A stretch of 64,000 nt of DNA, from NCBI GenBank assembly GCA_005408345.1, contig SEMN01000158.1, positions 372,001 to 436,000 of the forward strand, read 5' to 3'. Made by a program: the position numbers and the translations under genes. Numbering within the stretch: position 1 is the first letter of the stretch; each line of letters begins with the position of its first letter. Shown here in pieces: positions 11,201 through 26,031 of the stretch. The stretch comes from Macquaria australasica. Its lineage: Eukaryota > Chordata > Actinopteri > Centrarchiformes > Percichthyidae. Below the pieces are notes generated by a model, which saw only the letters and a list, made by a program, of their open reading frames with translations, was not told the DNA's origin and searched no databases.

Positions 11201-14200
11201 GGATCTTTTTTTTTTGTTGTAGTTTTTAATATTTAGTTTACAAGTTCAAAAGTCAAGTTCAGTTTGAGTTTTATTGGGTCATTTATTTATCTATTCGTGA
11301 ATTAATCTAGTAAATATTTAGTTGTTAGTTTAATTGTAATGATTCAAGTTCAAAATTGATCTTTTACATATGTGTGATTTACATTAAAAAAGTTTATGTG
11401 TCACTGGGCTACAGAGCAGCTCTGCTAACAGCTGGGTTCTTTGTATTGATGGTGCATTCCTCTCACAATGTTTTGCAGATTGCTGTCAGCCTGAAATCCC
11501 AAAGACTAATGTCAGGAGAATAAAAGCCTGAATGCACTTGGGCTCACGCATTTGTTGTCGAGCGTGTTTGATTTGGGGAGCTGCTAAGCCACAGGCGGTG
11601 ATCCGACTCTAACTGGAATCAATCACCTCTGCTCTTAGAGCTGAACATTTAGTTCTAGTAGAGTTCAGTGGAATGAGATACTTTCTAGCATCCAACATCA
11701 CCCAAACTCCAGCTAATCAGATAAGACATTTAGTTAGTTTAATTTTTTTTTCGTTTGGAATAAAACTGAAATTGCAGTTTTTGTCTGTAGGCAGTGTAAC
11801 CGATTCCTCTAATGTGATTATATACGTTCATCTCTTGATTATAGACTGTTTACAACACTTGAAAGCACAGCAACCCATTAACAAAAAGGGACATTAATGT
11901 GCTGAGTAAAACAACACGACTGGCATCTTTTCATTGACTGCAGAGATGTGGTGTTAACGTGGCATGCCCTCCGCAGAGCAGCCTTCTCTCAGTCTGTCCA
12001 GCTTCCTGCATACATACGACTCTTTGTGAGGCTGGCTGGCTGAGCGAGCTCCCTTGCTGTGTGTGTTTCCTTGTCTTGGTTTGCAGCCCTGAAGTGAGAT
12101 CTCAGAGCAGCGCTGAGGATCACACAAGGACAGGCACATCTGGAAAGTCTAAGCTGGCTGCACTTGCCAGTTAGCAAGCTGGTGCTAATGAAAAGCAGGA
12201 CTCTGCCTACCGCTCACACTGCCTGGTTAGCATAAGTTAAGCCAGTCATCTGTACTTCTTAACATACTTCCATACTCTCCCGGTCTGAACACGCTCCAAA
12301 ACATTTAAATCTTTTTTCCACCTTTAGTATTTACAGTATGTTAAATTAGATTTCAAACTCTTTGTGGTTATAATGCCGAGACAGCAGGGAAAAATGTACA
12401 AGGGAATTATATGCTTGGACTAAAGGGACTCCAGAAGTTATATTTTGCTTGTTTGATATTGTCTGCAAAATCGCTGTGTGCTAATGTTAGACATGCTGTG
12501 GCTAATACAGCATGTTCTGTATACATATAGCTGCACAGTAAGAGAGATTGTTAGTGGTTTTAGGAATGAGTAAGTGCACAAGGCACTAGTTTTTTCCCTT
12601 CCCTTGGAAGCCAGAATAAGTGACATCCCAGTCACATGGCAGCGCATTTGTGAAGGCACTCTGCAAGGCCACTCGAGACTATATAGTGTGTTTATTTAAG
12701 CCGTTGCAAACTGCATGCTGTGTGGCTTTCTGTTCGAAGTGTGCCAGCATTCACTGCTCCGAAATCCACCGGTCATGAATCTTTCCTAAGCACGTGACAA
12801 CGCCCTTGCACATGACCAAAAAAACCACAACCAGCGGTTCACAAAGTACAGAACCCGAGGCATTACTGTGACTCCTTGGGGTGTGCAGGGTCAGGTAGGC
12901 CCCCTCTCCAAGTTGTCCAAGGCCTCCCCTCGCCTCCTCTCATCTCAGCCTCAGCTCACCCATGTCCCAGGGCTGGGAAAGGTGAGCAGGTGTGACTGGA
13001 ACACTGAGCCCCATTCAGAGGAGAAGGCCACAGGGCAAAGAGGAGCGAAATATTTACACCGTGTCCACATCTTTACTGTATGTTGAGATTTACAGCCTTA
13101 CCCAACGCAAAGTAGATTTAGAACCGAGGACTCCTCAACTTTTAACAGGACAGTCAGATGTTTTCAAAGCAGGCTGGTATTTTTAGAAGGAAGTCAGACC
13201 TGAATGAGCAGCAGGCGATTCCTTGAATTTGTCCCTGTAGGGATTTATGATTGTGACTGTAATTTTTAGAGGATATATATCAAATTTGGCAAGGACCTGC
13301 AATTGTAAATACTTAAAAAAAACCCCACAAACAGTCGTACTGAACCTTTGCATCCATTTACGAGTCAGTTCTCACAATTTCCCTGCATGTAAAAACAGAA
13401 ATTGGCACTTTGAATTAGTCATAGAATATCTGAAATAGTTTAATTTAATGCCACATTTCACACAACCTTCTGCATTATTCCATTCATTTTGTCTTATTCT
13501 CAGAGATACCCATTTGACTGTTTCACTGTAATTTTTCTTCTAATCATCCATTGTGTTTTTGTTTCAGTGAGGCTGCTATGAAAAGGACCGTTCAATGCAC
13601 AAACAAAAGGCCTCCGTTTATTTTCAGCGATGGCGTGGACGTCAACCAAAAAAAGAAAAAAACCCAAAACACTGCAAACATCTCTTTTTAATGTCCGCTA
13701 GATTGTGAAGACAGTCAAAGTCTCCAGCCTAAACAAAAGACTTTGAAAAATAGTGTTTCTGTCAGTTGTTCAGGACTTGAAGAAACCAACATGGCCTGTT
13801 CTCCAGTTTCTGAAAGCAATGTTTACGGTCCGTGCTCCTGTGTTTGCCTGAATCCTAACAAAGATTAAATATATTTTCCCTGACAACTCTTCGGTTTGCA
13901 TTTGTTTAATTAAACAGCTTCACGTTAATCACGTCTGTTCTGGCCCTCGTGCATGATTAAAGAATGTGCATTTCACAGTTTTGATGTTTCTTCTCAGCAA
14001 ACACATTGTAGAATTGAAGTATAGACTTCCACTGAAAACATTTAAGAAATACGTTCTCAGTTTATATTTTATAGGTCAATGTAAGGGGGGAACTGGGGCA
14101 GAATTCTTTGTGATTAAACAAAACTAGTGTGTCAGAATAAGCTGGAATATGCTCAGTAGCACCCCCTAGAAGCCACATCAAGGTGGTTATGAATCATTAA

Positions 14201-17200
14201 ATATGTCAAGCTTTTGAACCGTCAGCATATTGCGCACAGTCAGTGCACATATGTTTATGCTTGTGATCAGATTGTTTTTCAGAAACAAAACACACTGTTT
14301 GAATTCAGTGCATTTCTTGTCTTCCAGTACTATAACAGTGACGCAAACCTCTCTTTGAATAAAAGCCCTGACAGTTTATTCTCTCTCTCTGTCAGTAGTC
14401 ATAATGATAAGTAATTGTGCATCATGAATACTTCACTGTCTTATCATCTTTCCTTGCAGTTCTATATCTTTAATCTTGGATGAGCAAATGTAATTTTCTG
14501 ATTGTTTTATACGATAATTGACCACCTTGGACCACCAGTCCTTGTTCTGGTTTGAGGAGATATCATTATTTCTACCTCCAAGGGAGCGAAGACCAAAGGA
14601 AATACCCGATGTTCCCGTAAGAGCCAAGCCTGACTGTTCCCATCCTTTTCAGATAGACAGTGGAGATCTGCATCATATTAAATGCCTTGTGTGCCCTTTG
14701 TAGTTGAGTATCAGTAAGCTGCAGTGCTGGATCTGCGTTTCCGATTTCATTTGGAATGAAACATGTTGAGATGAGCGTTATCCAGTGTAGATATTAAATT
14801 GTCTTACGTATTTTGAAGCTGTAATGATAAACAGGCATGGCCTTTCCTAAAGAAAAGGAAACATAAAAACAGTTATATCCTGATCTGGTCAAAATCTTCC
14901 CCGACACCTTTTTATTCTGATTTAGACCATTTTAGGAACAGAAAATTAGGACGATCCAAAAATGCCTCAGTGGTGCCATGAAAACTGGGAAACGTGTAAA
15001 CCTCAGGGCCAGGAGTGTATAGGAAAGTATGCAGTTAAAAGAGGCTTTATAACAGACGAGAGGTGGATTGAATGACGGCCAAACTGATGCAGGGAGGACA
15101 CAGAGCCAGACACGAGGACTCAGGGAGTCAGGCTACTGAACAGCAGGCTGGGGTTTCTAGCAGACTGAACTTTTACTGAAAAAATAAAAAGTTTCTCAGA
15201 GGAAAACAACGCAGAGTCAAATAACCTCAAGTTTTTGGGTGCAACAGTTAGTTAACTAACAGCTCGAAAGGGGAAAAAAAGCATCAAAAGAGGTTTTCTT
15301 TATGGTCAACCTGTTAAATACACAAAGTGGATATAAAATAGATATAGGCTAGTATGCCTGGTTTGAGGGTCAGTCAGGTGGCTGAGATTAAATAACTTAA
15401 GAAGAATACACTGATCTTTTCAGGTGGTTTTCAGGGCTACACAATAGTAGGAACTTTATCTTTTATTTAGTCTCTTTTTCAGTGAGGTTTAGTCTATTTA
15501 GCGAAACATATTCAGACTCTAATTTATTTTGACATCCAGAGGAAGGCAGAAATAGTAACAATCTGTGATTTGGTTAATGGGACTCTACGTGGCGTTGTTT
15601 CCGCTGTGCAATACTAAAAACATCTAGAGTCTCTTTGGGGATTCGAGTTTGCAGAGCAAAGCCATTAGAAAGCTGCAGAAATTGATGTCTGTGATGTACA
15701 CTGAATGTAAATAGCAAAAGTATTACTTCTGCTGTGACACATACACTACTGACTGCAGCACTACATCATGTGCTGTTCTTGTTCTGCTTGATTTAACTAA
15801 TGACTGCTGAATTTCATTTCTTGACTGCATTCCTTTGTAGTCAGTGCATCATTTTGGTGAAACATGACTGGACTATTACTGGTATAAAATGTAGATTTGA
15901 AGCCACTAACTTGCATTTGCAGCATGTCTAGACTTTGGTAATGATAGGTTGTCACTTTTTAATGTAAATGGTGTTTTTTTTTTATCTGACTGTAGCTTTG
16001 TTTGGGTGATGTATTTACACTGACATTTAGTGTTCACTGTAGAGGGTTCAGCCATGAACCTAAAACAAAGGAAACAGAATGACTTTATTCTTTAATCTAT
16101 TTATCTTGGTAACAGAGACGTAACATTTAGGGTTTCATCATAGTGTCATGCATAGTACCACCAGACTTCATGTATTTTTCAGGCAAATATGTGGAAGATG
16201 TATGACAGAGGACTGTAGATGTATTTCCTCCAGAGCAATTACTGCAAATTAAAACATGATGAGATTTTTTTTATTTTATTAATATTGTAATAAAAAATAA
16301 ACAAAAAAATAGTTGGCAGGATAATGAAATTTGGGCATTTGGGTGTTTCATTTTCATACACTTTTGAGAGCTGATTAAGAGGAATTTGACAGGAGGAAAG
16401 AATTTGTTTTCTCTGGGCCTCCTGGGTTCAACACTGTCACAGACTTCATAGCCAGTGATTGCTTCTTCCATGAGACCTGGTTATTTGTGCACAAATAATC
16501 ATCTATGTTTTAAAATACGACATTCCTCTTAGAGTTGGGATATGAATTATTCTGCAGGCATCCCTTTTCCTCCCTTATAAAATATACAGCTCAGTCTCCC
16601 CAGACCTCCCTGGGCTTATGCATTGTAGTACAGTAAATCCACAACCAGGCCACAACAGACAGCACCAGGCCTCCCTCATCATATTGTCTGGAGTTAAACT
16701 CCAGAGATGTCGGCCTTTGTGGTCAACATTTTCTTTTCTGTTTTGCTTCCATGATAAGCTGACAGAGTCAACCTGACATAATTAGTTGTCTGGGGTTTGT
16801 TTGGGTTGTCAATTGCTGCTGTGGTGTAAATCAGCAAGGAGCTGGCGGCCAATGAGACAGCTAGAAGCCACATTAAAGGACAGGGACGGCTTCTCTGCCG
16901 CCGACCACATTCACTGCTCAGTCGCTTCCCATTGTTTTTCCTCCAGGACCTGGCAACCGCAACTGCAGACTTGGACGAAGCAAGTGCAGCCAGGGTTTTG
17001 GTCATATTTCTTCTCACAATTAGTCCCCTGTTGCACCATGTAATGTTGGATTTGTGAGTTTCAATGTGTCAAGATTCAAGTTAGAACTGCAGTGTTTTGG
17101 TCATACATTGTGGAGAATGTTGTTGGATGTAAAATAGACGTGTTTTATTGTATTTTTGCCAAAGTAAGGGATAATGTTGATACTTGCTGTGTGCATAATG

Positions 17201-20200
17201 CACACAAACCATAAATTTGCCATACAGTGCAAATATATAAGTGTCAATGCTAGAGTGTGCATAAGGGTCACATTCAGTTAGAAGAATAAATATAGCCACT
17301 TTGCTCTTAAAATAATGAGGCCAAGGCGTAGACAGGGAGCCAGGCTGTCTGAGCAGACCTACTTTTAGTCGAAGGGAAACGCTCGGCACGTGCAGGAACA
17401 GTTCACTTTACAGGTCAACAAGCCTGAGAGAGGAAAGTCGTTGGAAACATGGTAAACAGATACAAGGAAGAGAAACTGTGGCTGTCAGGACGCCCCTCCC
17501 TCTCAATGGAGATATTTTTACGACACTCCCAAGGCTATAATCGCGGTCTCTTAACTATGTCTTTGGGATTGTTGAATGGAAGTGTTTATCTGAACCCCGT
17601 GGAGAAGTGACAGGAATAGCCAAAGGCAGTATAATATGAAACAGCCCTCTGCTGGCCAGAGTGTAGCTCGAGTTAGACTTGGCTATTTTGGATCAGGAAC
17701 CTCTGTGCTCATTTTAGAGCCTTTCCAACTGGCCCTGTCTCTAATCAAAGGATCAAAACCGCTTTATTCTGAAAATGGGCAATTACAGTACCAACTACAT
17801 AAAAATGGCATCAAAGACCTCAGCAGTTAGGTTTTTGCTGAGTTGTTGATATAGTGGGATTTTCAGCACAGCTGTTTAGGGTTTTAGGAAAACATGCTGA
17901 CAAGATATATTTCATATTTAGTCAAGTGGCAAGGTTGACATTTCACTTTGAACAACTTTAGAGGTTTTGTTCTTGGAATTTCACATTCTTGTATTATCAG
18001 TATTTGATCTGAGCAGACAAACCCGCCAAGATTTACTTTCTGTTGATTGAAAGTTTTACATGCTTAATGTACACCATTCATTTTGGAAACAAATTCACCA
18101 CATCACAGCTGGTTTCAGTTGAGAGCGGCATCCTCAAAAACCTAAACATCTGCATACATACTCTTTCCAGGCAAGTTTGCAGCATTGACAACTGCTTTAG
18201 GGTTGCTTCTCTTTACTGGTACAAATGTGAAGTCCCTGTGTGTGTCTATGCAGTAGTATACTGTGATACGCATGTGAGATTTATACTTTGAATTAAAAAA
18301 TAAATCTGTATAACTTCCAATTGAACTTCAACTTTAATTTATAATCTAAAAGTCATGAAATGTATTAATTAGCTAAACATGTTCCCTTCTGAAATCCATC
18401 AGATCAAGAATATATGGAACAAATATTATTACATGAAGACTTTCCTCATGCAGCATGCACTCATAACACAAAACAAAAAATCTCAATAAATCAAAATACG
18501 ACCCCTTTAACTCACCCCTTTAACTGTTGACTGACAGTTAAAAGCTGCTTGACGCTCATGAACTTGATTCTGAAGACTTTGAGAGAGTGAATTGATCAAG
18601 TAAAGAACATATTCTGTCTTAGTGTTGTGGCACTGCCCCGTAAATATGTCTTTCAGCTGTCAACATCGGCTCAAAGTGGATAAAAAGGCTGCTTCATTAA
18701 TCAAATTCGTTACCTTGAATTACCATTTTCGAGTTCTTGGCTGGACTACATTGTGTTGTGATATTAGCTCACCCCAGCCTCCCCCCACCTCACCCAAACA
18801 CAGTCCACAGGGGTCCCCCATGAGAGGCGGTCAGCCCCGCCCTGAGAAGCACTAAGCTCAGTGACACGGCTGTCAAACAAAATCTCTGCGCTTCCCTAAG
18901 TCCTGGTTGCCAGGGGTGAACATCAGGAATGTCGCCGGGTGACAAAGGACGATTAGTGGCCTGATTTCTCCATATGCTGACATTTGTGAGTTTTCATGTG
19001 TTGTGTGGGAATTCTTGGCACTGAGGTTAGTTTTGGATACCACAAAGGGTCCCGAAGGTCCTCTTTCAGACACTACACACAAAGGATGTTGTTGAAACAT
19101 GTGAAATTTTTGTCTCAATCTGACAAACCAGAGAAAGTAGCTGGAGAACAGTATCAATTCCTGTTTTCCTAAAAGGCTGGTGTTTAGCTATGTTGCTGTC
19201 AATGTAACAAGTTACTGCACAGTTTCTCTTGTTAGCAATTTAAGTTTTGCATCACTTAACATGCTGTAGCACTATGGCTTGTGCCTCTAAATGCAGTGTT
19301 TTCCTGCAGCGTTTTATAGTAGAGGTGCTCCGCCTCGCCTGAAATAAAGATCGCCTCCGCTAAATTCAGAAAAAATAATACAATTCTGGGAAAATGAGCA
19401 GTGGTGCTACATCAAACAGCAAAAGCCACGTGTTTAATGAGTGAGGCGATTGTTATATTAAATGTCATCTATTGTTAAATTGTCATCTAGACCCTCAAAT
19501 GTGTTGACATCATTGTTAAAATGCAGTGTTATCATTTTATTACCATATGCCAATCTCATTTATATCAAGCAGACTTTGACTGAGTTCTTTTGATCAAAAC
19601 TGGACCCATGGAAAACACGATGACAGTGAGACCTGATCTGAATAGACCTAATTATAATGACACCCGATCCAAAATGCAGTCGACACAAACAGACAGACAA
19701 ACAGAAAAGGACACCAACGCTGGAAGGAGCATGATGTGCCACCAATCAACAAGCAGCCACGGTAAAAAATATGTCATTTTCCTTGCACTTCACAGTTTGC
19801 ACTGTCTGGCCTGATGACTGCGATGTACAGTGAGATAAGAGCTGATAGCAAGTCCATCTGGATCCATTCTGGTAATAGATATATTGACACACAGACCCGA
19901 GACCCTAACTTGTTGCCTGGATGAGATGTAGTGATATGTTAATTTTTACTGAATGAAAACAGCATTAATTAAAATTCAACAGTATGAATGGAACATACCC
20001 GTGACACCGACATAATTAAAAAGAAATTACTACTAGTTGTTAATAGTTACTCTGAACTTAATATAATCTTTCCTGCAGCTATTTTGCTAAACCTTCCTTC
20101 TTTTACGGTTGAATTAGTGGCATGGTTATATGTAGGAAATGCATGTCAAACTCTAAATAGCAGATGATCGCTTTATATAACAGGGCTGAAATGCCAACAA

Positions 20201-21424
20201 AGTTATGAAAATCTTTGCCCCAGAAGGTGCTTCTGTTCCTTCCGTATAAGACATAAGGTCCTTGTTTACAGGATGAATACTTGTGCTTTTAAAATGACCC
20301 TTTGTTTAGAATAATGAATCTGTTTGCATGCTCCAGGGACCCAATCTGATTTACTTGTGTTACCACAGTAGCTAATCGTGTTGATCCCGTAGTTAATCTT
20401 CACCAAGTGGGTGTTTTGGGACTTCCTGGTAAAGCAAAGCAGACTGTAATCACCTCACTGAGCTGCGAATCTGCTCAATGAAGCGATGCAAACCACTTTT
20501 GGTCAAGTCTTGCCTTGATCTGATCCTTTGATATGATGTATAAGTGGCAATTAGGTGTTTGCTCATTTCTTTAGTCAAAATGAGTTCCCTGTAGGAGTGT
20601 AGCCTGAAACAAAGGTCTTAATCTATCTACAAATAGGGTTATTTTTCAGACAAACAGAAACCACCTAATTTCCTACTGCAGAGCAGAGGTTTGGATTCAT
20701 ACTCAGAAAGCACTTAATGGTTGGCATCGTGCTAGAGAAACAATAAAATCTGTCTTAAAAATGATGCAAAATGATGAAAATGTCTAGGAACTGATAGAAA
20801 GATATTTATTTCACAAAACAGGTAGCACCTATAGAGAGGTATGTATAATTCATGGTACAATTCAAACGGGATCAGAACATTATTTGTCTCTCGCCGTTGA
20901 CTACCGTACATATTTTTTTCCGAAACCAGGACCCATGGTGGTCCACCGGAAGGGGAGGGACAAATACTTTCAAATTTGGCCCTGCATTTACTAGGGCTAG
21001 GCATCTTTTGAAATATAAGTATCCAAGACTACAAACCTGGTCAGACATTCTCTGTTGCTCAAACTACCAAAAAAGTATTCTGGTTAAATACTCACCCCTA
21101 GTATTTACACACGTTTGAAACTTAGCTTCTATATGTTCACAAGCTATATGTTTAGTCCCAAGTTTAGCCTCAGTCTTGTATGTATAAGCTTTTTTTCTAT
21201 TTAATTGTGTTAAACCAATCGGGTTAACCTTTGCCTTGAGGGGGGATGTGGTCTGTGATTTCTATTAGCACCCGTTTGCCACCTGGAACACCCCGGAGTT
21301 GTGGCATTCTCCCCCATTAATAGCTAAGCGGTTTCTGCCAGACCCGAAGCAGGCCGAGCAGGATCACATCTGGCCACTGCAGCCACAGCCTGGTTATACT
21401 GGGCACATCTGACATGCCTGCCTG

Positions 21425-21466
<42 letters not shown>
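21425..21466. repeat. (CT)n microsatellite
   Basis: About 21 CT units, 175 bp before the long (AC)n run at 21,642. Confidence 0.97.
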
Positions 21467-21470
<4 letters not shown>

Positions 21471-21639
21471 TGGACTTTAATTGCGTCCAGGCCGTCAAGT
21501 AGCCGACAGAGAGGGGTTTCCTCAGGCGCGTCCAGAGAGTTGGCCCCGGCAGCAGCAGTTCCATTTTACTCAAACTAATGTGAATGGCAGAGGGAAAAAC
21601 ACAGATGCTGTTATGTACACGCATGCTGAGGCTCAAACA

Positions 21640-21641
<2 letters not shown>

Positions 21642-21704
<63 letters not shown>
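21642..21704. repeat. (CA)n microsatellite
   Basis: About 31 uninterrupted CA units. Confidence 0.98.
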
Positions 21705-21706
<2 letters not shown>

Positions 21707-22039
21707 ACAGGCCGATGCACTCTCGCTTGCACAGATTTTACAGCTCACAGTAAAAAATAAATTTTGCTCTCTGCATGACTCCAACATAGAAGTAGAAGAG
21801 GGAGGTCGTTGGGGGAAATTTCTCTTTTACAGCTGTCAGTTCTGATCTTATTTTTTATTTAAAATGCAGCATAACTATTGTTCGGTGAACCTGCTGAACC
21901 TATCAGTGGCTTACATTGTATGTCCAAACACATACCACAGAAGGTCAGTATTGGTAACCCTTGAAAACCTTGGCTTTTTTGGTGTCAAAAGGTTGGAAGT
22001 TATATACATGTTAAGATATATAGTTTGGTATACATTTTA

Positions 22040-22290
22040 TCTTTGCTTTTACTGTTACTGTCGTTCCTTCCTTCCTTCCCTCCTTTCTTAACCACTACTT
22101 CCTTCATTTCCCTACTTTGTTTCCTCTTTTATTGCCTTTCCTACCTTTCTGCCTCTGTCTTCTTCTGTACCTTCATCCAACCATCCTTCCTTCTCTTTTT
22201 CTTCCAGCTGTATAGCATCCCAAGTTATCTGTCCTTCCTTTCTCCCCTCCTAATTTCCACTGCCCATCTCCCCTTCATTTTACTTCTCTC
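22040..22290. repeat. Pyrimidine-rich low-complexity tract
   Basis: Dominated by CCTT and CTTT words (for example CCTTCCTTCCTTCCCTCC). The open frame across it is a by-product of the composition. Confidence 0.85.
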
Positions 22291-24195
22291 TTTCCTCATA
22301 CCTGCTTTTTGAATGCAATACTAATTGACATATTGTGCCCCACTAAAAAGCCAATGACAGTTAATGATAGCACTGGCATCTGATCAATTCTCATCTGTGT
22401 TAAGATAAAAGACATAAACTTCAGTCATCGTCTGGAGGGGCATTGTCCAGTGGAGCACACAGAAAGATGACAACAGAGCATGCCAGTGGAAGTGTAGATA
22501 AGTAGAAGCTGATGTAGCGTGGTGACCCTGCTCAGAGGGCACTGTTGACTGACGCACAGTGGTGTTGTGTGCAGACAGAAACATGTCAAACAACAGGGAT
22601 ATCTCTTTAACTTTTTCCAGGGGTGTAAAGGAGAATGAACCCGCTTAGTTTTTGAGCTTTTTGTTATACAAACATATAACATATAACATCTACCGACATG
22701 TACAAAGTATCAGGGAGACATCGAAAAGTACACAGAGGCTAACACAGGTTTAAGTTATCATCCGTCATATCCTTTATTACATTTCTACAAACGGAGGAGT
22801 TGAACTGTGCGCAAAGAGAAGCAGGCAAAATTAGAGATCAGGTTAGAGATTGCAGGTTTATTGCAGGTCATCATAATAATTCACGTTTTGCTGAAAATAC
22901 AATTGATTTGTGTTTGTGTGATGACCTGTAGGTCTTAGTTTTATGTGCATTCAGAGTAAAATAAGTAGGATAACTAAAAGACTTAATTTATAAGCTTTAC
23001 TCAAAAGTGCTCCTTCTGTGAGGACTGTGAGATGCAGCTGAAAACTCCAACAAAAAGCTAGTAAGTGGACCTCGAGTAAGCATTATTTTTGTCAAACTAC
23101 TGTCCTACAAAGTACTAAACAATTTCCAAGGTGAAGAATGAATTTGAACATGATTCTGTGTTTTTTGCCGATTTACATTATCTCCCATAGTAAATGCTAA
23201 TGATTTCCGTTGTAACAACATTAAATGTTTTACAGTAATGCGGCTCTTAAAGTGAAGTAATACAACAATATAAAATTCATACAGACAAATTAGGAAGTAG
23301 TATTTTAGTTAGTAGTTAAGTTAGTCTACCTACTGTCTCTCACGTTTGTCTCGAGGCTCAGACCACACACTTCTGACCGACAGCTTCGTTTTTAGCTCTT
23401 ACAAACCCAATCGAGCTCATTTGTGGTCCACTAGAAACCACCCAGTCCCCTCCACATGGCCCGCTCAGCTCTGGATGAACCCTCACACGAACAAAGCAGC
23501 TACAGGTTTAAATGGATCATTTCCACGCTGATAATCACAAACCAAGATCTCTGTGGTAGATTACATCTAATTCCTTGGCCTCGTTAAGACCTGAGACACA
23601 TTTGAGTCTAATTTCTTTGGACAAGTTTACAGACATGATGGTTACACCAGGCTTAACCCTCATCAGGCAGTGTGCTTTAAATGGCTTCATTAGTGGGGAT
23701 GCTGACTAGTCAGCACATTTAAGCCGACTATGTACTACTCTTTGGTCAGTGTCTTAAAGCAAAGGCCGCACGCATGCTTTGAGGTGATGGAAAAATGAGA
23801 GCAATTCTCTGCCTTTTTGTGGTCGGCATCCTAAAACTCTTTAATTCCTAAATTGGCATGTAGATAACACCATAAATGCATGGTTGCTAAGTGAGCAGAA
23901 CACTTTAAACGTTAAACGATATAATTACAGGAGCTTTAGGGATAAAAATAGCGAACATGTAAGTGTTTTGGTACAGGCATTGGAATGAATGCAGAATTGT
24001 TATGCAAACTCTTGAAAACACAAATCTACAGTTTTAGTGTTTCCTATTACCTACATATTCTTTCTAAATGAGTCTGTGGGTGCATTTAGCTTTTTTCCTC
24101 TCCATTTTGGCTTTAGATATTCTTAGTGCCAATCTGTGAAAGATATGAATGCTTTGTAAGACCACTGACTCAAGATAACAAAAACAATTATATCT

Positions 24196-24487
24196 TGGGC
24201 TGCAATTTAATCAAATTTAATTAATGCATTACACTTTAATGGTTCAAAATGTCATAAAATGTGAAAAGCGACCCTCACAATTTCCCAGAACCCAAGTTTA
24301 TATCTTCAAATAGTTTGTTTTGAGCGACCAACAACAAAAGCCCAAAGCTATTCTGTTAACAGTGATAAAGAACAGATAAAAACATTAGAATCTCCACATT
24401 TGAGAGGCTGCAGCCAGTATTTTCATCTTTCATCTTTGCTGGATATATGACTTAATCAATTAATTGATTCACAGAATTGTTTTGCAG
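24196..24487. mobile_element. MITE-like repeat, family A, copy 3 (degraded)
   Basis: It begins TTGGGCTGCAATTTAATC and contains TCATAAAATGTGAAAAG, CACAATTTCCCAGAACCC and GAGCGACCAACAACAAAAG, which correspond to family A blocks. It ends in TTAATTGATTCACAGAATTG. Divergence is high. Confidence 0.5.
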
Positions 24488-25519
24488 AGGTGGTAAGCCA
24501 CCAAGATCCTGACATATGTCATCTTGTGATTGGTTTAGTTACAGGAAGAGGACGTAAACAAGAGCCACACTTGTGTTTTATATGGAATTTTTTTTTTGTA
24601 AAATACCTCCTCAGTCTTTTTGCTTGAAGGTTAATGTTTTATTTCATAAATGTGTAACAATTTGTGATGATTTTAGCAGATGTGGTCTCCTATAAAACAC
24701 TACAGGAAACTCTGCAATTATCAAAATGTTTGTTTATTAATTTACTGTCAATTTAGTACTGTTTTGGACATCTGATTCTTGCCAAATATCACTTCTCTAC
24801 CTAGCATTTATCTTAAATTCCAAAAGTAACCCTTCACACCCCAGCTGACTTACCTGGTCTCCGTCACGTGACCGTAAACTCTTAGAGCCTCTGTGTAATT
24901 ACGAGGGGTGTCCCACTCCAGCAGATGACAGCTGAAACAGTTTAGTGGCTCTTTAAAATGAAGGTCAGAGATTTTTCTGTCTACTACCACTGAGCTGTTT
25001 GATGACACAAACACCAAAGTGTACAGTAGATGAAAGACGCCGGTCAGGATTGTAACGTTACAACCCATCGTAGGCTTGCACTGATGTTGCCCTGTAATTT
25101 TCAGTCTGCCAACCCGACGCTAGTGAATTAGGTCATGATGTCTGTCTCCTGTGAATGGGAGGCAGCCAGTGTTTTGGATCGTGTAGTATTTGATTTGAAG
25201 GTTTTTACCACAAACTCGGATCACATAACCTAAACTGCAAAAGTCTCACAAATGGGAAATCTAATGGTCCTATATTTATATTGGATGGAGACGATTTGGG
25301 TAATGTTTTTACAGCGGTTGCATTTTTCTGTCATAATCATTTATATTTCCTAACCCCTCCGCTGAATGGTTACATTTTGCACAGTCATCAAACTGCCGGA
25401 AAGCTGTGATGGTTGAAGTCAACTGAAAGACAGAAAGCCTGCAAGTTTATTGCCACTTCTGTGTAATTTTGGGAGCAATTCGTTTTGGATATTTGTTGTG
25501 TCTCGGCAGATCTGTTAAT

Positions 25520-26031
25520 GTATTTCATGTCATGTTCAGTGTTTCATGTTTTAGTTCTATGTCAAGTTAACTCACTCTCGGCTAGTCTCGTCTTGCACTT
25601 CCTGTTTTATTGTGTACTAACCTTCCCTCTCTTTTCAGACCCTGACTTCCTCTCTTTGTGTGATTTTCCCGCCGTCGTGATTGTCTACCCCGCCCCTGAA
25701 TGGTCCCACCTGTGTTCCCTTACCTTTTGTATAAATAGTCCTTGTTTCCCTTTGTCCTGTGCCAGTTCGTCTTGTTCCGTCTACATGTTGAGTCGAGCCA
25801 AGCGTCCCAGCATTATCCATGCACCAGGTTATGTCCACGTTGTACCTTTGTTTGTTTTGTATTTTTTGTAATATCCTCCTAGAGAGCGTTTTGTGTTGTA
25901 TTTTTGTAATATCCTCCTAGAGAGCGCTTTTTGTTTGATGACCTTTTGCTTCAGTAAAGTTTTGTTACTAAACATACTGATTGAAGAGTCGTGCATTTGA
26001 GTCCATCATTCTTGTGTCCAAGTTCGTGACA
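25520..26031 (+). mobile_element. LTR-like element, copy 1
   Basis: A pyrimidine-rich segment from TGTCATG near 25,528 to CGTGACA at 26,031, so the ends form a short TG...CA inverted pair. It holds a TATA box (TATAAATAG, about 25,733) and ends with GTCGTGCATTTGAGTCC. The plan resembles an LTR with U3, TATA and R. A related copy lies at 33,966-34,386. There is no adjoining gag or pol frame and no clear target duplication. A run of 128 codons in it is chance. Confidence 0.45.

Larger units (their letters stand above)
2987..25519. other. Gene-poor interval
   Basis: Apart from the MITEs at 5.3, 7.6-8.3 and 24.2 kb and the microsatellites at 21.4-21.7 kb, I see no coding exon with credible splice sites and no RNA gene. 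Blocks with more even composition (about 10,740-10,900, 13,860-13,990, 16,800-17,040, 18,770-18,980 and 21,220-21,420) could be conserved non-coding elements, but I cannot compare them here. Confidence 0.6.

Noticed and set aside
21394..21753. Open frames on both strands around 21.4-21.75 kb
   Set aside because: They translate (CA)n and (CT)n microsatellites into Val-Cys, Thr-His or Arg-Glu repeats.
25485..25871. 128-codon open frame on +
   Set aside because: It lies inside the LTR-like element, which is pyrimidine-rich and naturally low in stops.
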